Part shown: one piece after another, positions 15,231 to 16,472 of the stretch
How the letters are laid out: the number at the start of each line of letters is the position of its first letter
Numbering within the stretch: position 1 is the first letter of the stretch
Source: an uncultured Sphingobacteriaceae bacterium
Lineage (GTDB): Bacteria > Bacteroidota > Bacteroidia > Sphingobacteriales > Sphingobacteriaceae
Length of the DNA: 16,472 nucleotides
Reading direction: 5' to 3'
Assembly (NCBI GenBank): GCA_946887045.1
Contig: CAMPKC010000075.1
Coordinates: forward strand, 1-16,472
Made by a program: the position numbers and the translations under genes
Notes under the pieces: model-generated
Database searches by the model: none
Told to the model about the DNA's origin: nothing
What the model saw: only the letters and a program-made list of their open reading frames with translations

Positions 15231-16268
15231 TTATTGATTTACAAGCGGTTTTAGTTCTGTACCTAACAATTCAATACACTGAGTCAGTTTTTCATGAGGC
15301 AACTCCGCACTGTCCAGTTGGAAAGTAAGCCTGGTAATACCACCCAATGCTTCGCTATGACGGAGAATCTTTTCTGCCACTTCCTCAGGACTGCCTACCA
15401 GCAATGCGCCCCGCGGTCCGGCCTGAGCTTCGAAATGGCTTCTTGTCATGGGCGGCCATCCTCTTTCTTTTCCGATCTTAGTCATCGACTCGGCATAGCC
15501 CGGATAAAATTCGTCCACGGCCTGCTTGGTGCTTGCCGCTACATATCCCAGCGAATGCAATCCTACTTTTAATTGTTCAGGTTTAAACCCGGCGCGTTTT
15601 CCGGCATCGCGATACAGATCAACAAGAGGGCGAAACTGATGTGTTTCCCCACCAATAACCGCCACCATCAAAGGCAGACCAAGAGCACCCGCCCGCGCGA
15701 AAGAAGCCGGCGTTCCACCTACGCCAAGCCAAATTGGAAAAGGATCCTGTGCCGGTCGCGGATAAACAGGCTGATTTTGCAGGGCTGGTCTGAATTTGCC
15801 CGTCCAGCTGACGAACTCATTATCACGTATATTGAGCAGCAGATCGAGTTTTTCGGTAAAAAGGTGATCGTAATCCTGAAGGCTGTAACCAAAAAGAGGG
15901 AAGGCGTCTATGAACGAACCGCGGCCCACCACCATTTCGGCACGGCCACGCGAAATCAGGTCCAGCGTCGCGAATTCCTGGAACACTCTTACCGGATCGG
16001 CGGCACTAAGCACAGTTACAGCACTAGTTAGACGTATTTTCTTTGTCCGTGCAGCAGCGGCGGCCAAAATAAGAGCCGGCGCAGAATCAAGAAATCCTTT
16101 CCGGTGATGTTCGCCGATGCCAAAAATATCAAGGTCCGTTTGATCAGCCAGCTCAATTCGCTCAAGCAGCTGCGCAATCGCATCAGTATCACTTATGGCT
16201 TTACTTGCATTGCCGCTGAACATCGCAGCAAAACTGTCAATTCCGATTTCTATTGGCGTTGAATTCAT
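15231..16268 (-). CDS. LLM class flavin-dependent oxidoreductase (luciferase-like)
   Basis: This 345-residue cytoplasmic enzyme is of the bacterial luciferase-like monooxygenase family, a TIM barrel using reduced FMN and oxygen. Recognisable parts are the N-terminal IEIGIDSFAAMF strand, FGIGEHHRKGF (49-59, with the family's EHH), KKIRLTSAVTVLSAADPVRVFQEFATLDLISRGRAEMVVGRG (76-117), the PIWLGVGGTP strand (178-187) and the C-terminal GSPEEVAEKILRHSEALGG. This matches the Atu2307/SP_0267-like LLM subgroup of about 340 residues. The substrate cannot be read from sequence. The start ATG (16268) has no strong Shine-Dalgarno sequence. Base composition is GC-richer than in the neighbouring barrel gene in the stretches I counted (39 of 60 at 15661-15720 versus 24 of 60 at 13021-13080), which may be codon use or transfer. 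The SIMPL gene follows. Confidence 0.93.
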   Translation of the reverse strand: MNSTPIEIGIDSFAAMFSGNASKAISDTDAIAQLLERIELADQTDLDIFGIGEHHRKGFLDSAPALILAAAAARTKKIRLTSAVTVLSAADPVRVFQEFATLDLISRGRAEMVVGRGSFIDAFPLFGYSLQDYDHLFTEKLDLLLNIRDNEFVSWTGKFRPALQNQPVYPRPAQDPFPIWLGVGGTPASFARAGALGLPLMVAVIGGETHQFRPLVDLYRDAGKRAGFKPEQLKVGLHSLGYVAASTKQAVDEFYPGYAESMTKIGKERGWPPMTRSHFEAQAGPRGALLVGSPEEVAEKILRHSEALGGITRLTFQLDSAELPHEKLTQCIELLGTELKPLVNQ

Positions 16269-16285
16269 GATGTTTCAATTTTTAT

Positions 16286-16293
16286 CAAACATA
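16286..16293 (-). promoter_or_regulatory. TAnnTTTG -7-like box upstream of the LLM gene
   Basis: On the minus strand TATGTTTG matches the Bacteroidota -7 consensus exactly, 17 bases before the LLM start codon, which would give a very short leader. A properly spaced -33 TTTG is not evident, so this is tentative. Confidence 0.3.
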
Positions 16294-16419
16294 ATCAAAA
16301 CACGTATTTAATATAAAAAAGCGAATAACATAATTGCTGGTCATATTCAGACTCGCATGGCTATGAACGAAAGTGCCAGTAAGATTTCGCCAGCAGCATA
16401 TTTTTAATGATTTCCTTTT

Positions 16420-16472
16420 GGCCGCGGAGGCCTAGTCCTTTTTGTCTTGATACAAAAAGGACCAAAAAAATC
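16420..16472. repeat. Palindromic intergenic repeat, copy 2 (cut by window end)
   Basis: This copy reads GGCC GCGGA GGCC TAGT and then an 11-bp perfect hairpin, GTCCTTTTTGT (16435-16445) with ACAAAAAGGAC (16452-16462), around CTTGAT. The phrase CAAAAAAATC follows at the window edge. The order of parts matches copy 1 at 14206, but the stem differs by paired changes. The downstream second hairpin, if present, lies outside the window. Confidence 0.7.

Noticed and set aside
15573..16031. Plus-strand open frame of 152 codons over the LLM gene
   Set aside because: It is a shadow of a strongly supported flavin monooxygenase; the translation is Arg/Thr-rich without domains and its length follows from the higher GC content.

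Overview
The window looks like chromosomal DNA from a Bacteroidota bacterium, most likely a Sphingobacteriaceae relative (Pedobacter/Mucilaginibacter-like). The case rests on gene content: a PorP/SprF-family protein paired with a cargo carrying a type B (CHU_C) type IX secretion sorting domain, a six-bladed beta-propeller protein paired with a plug-plus-barrel outer membrane protein, sparse Shine-Dalgarno sequences, occasional TAnnTTTG promoter-like boxes, and AT-rich intergenic DNA. The genus is inferred from general resemblance, not from a search. No rRNA, tRNA, CRISPR array, phage or transposase gene is visible.

Layout. 1-2191 (minus strand) is a two-gene membrane module: an NfeD-like OB-fold membrane protein followed by a long flotillin, closed by a clear intrinsic terminator at 38-71. 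2314-4890 (minus) is a type IX secretion pair: a 561-residue secreted protein ending in a type B sorting domain, directly abutting (TAG then ATG) a PorP/SprF-like barrel. 5136-5972 (minus) is a tandem universal stress protein. After a 329-base divergent intergenic region come a half-length DUF1456/YehS-like protein (6302-6523, plus) and a MATE-family efflux pump (6747-8186, plus). 8351-9832 (minus) holds a stand-alone GyrI-like effector-binding protein and a DMT/EamA transporter. 10035-14149 (plus) is a tight operon of a secreted beta-propeller-like protein and a 942-residue outer membrane barrel. 14430-15134 (minus) is a SIMPL/DUF541 lipoprotein, and 15231-16268 (minus) a luciferase-like flavin monooxygenase.

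How the parts fit. Three adjacent gene pairs look functional: NfeD with flotillin (membrane microdomains), type B cargo with PorP/SprF (export and surface attachment), and propeller with outer membrane barrel (a surface or periplasmic pair of unknown ligand). The rest are single housekeeping or stress genes.

The most interesting non-coding signal is a palindromic intergenic element present twice (14206-14293 and 16420-16472), whose stem is kept by paired base changes. The most interesting proteins are the type IX cargo, whose N-terminal domain has a conserved-looking Cys/His layout reminiscent of a glutamine-amidotransferase-like fold, and the half-length DUF1456 gene. I do not see convincing evidence of a wholly new multi-gene system here.
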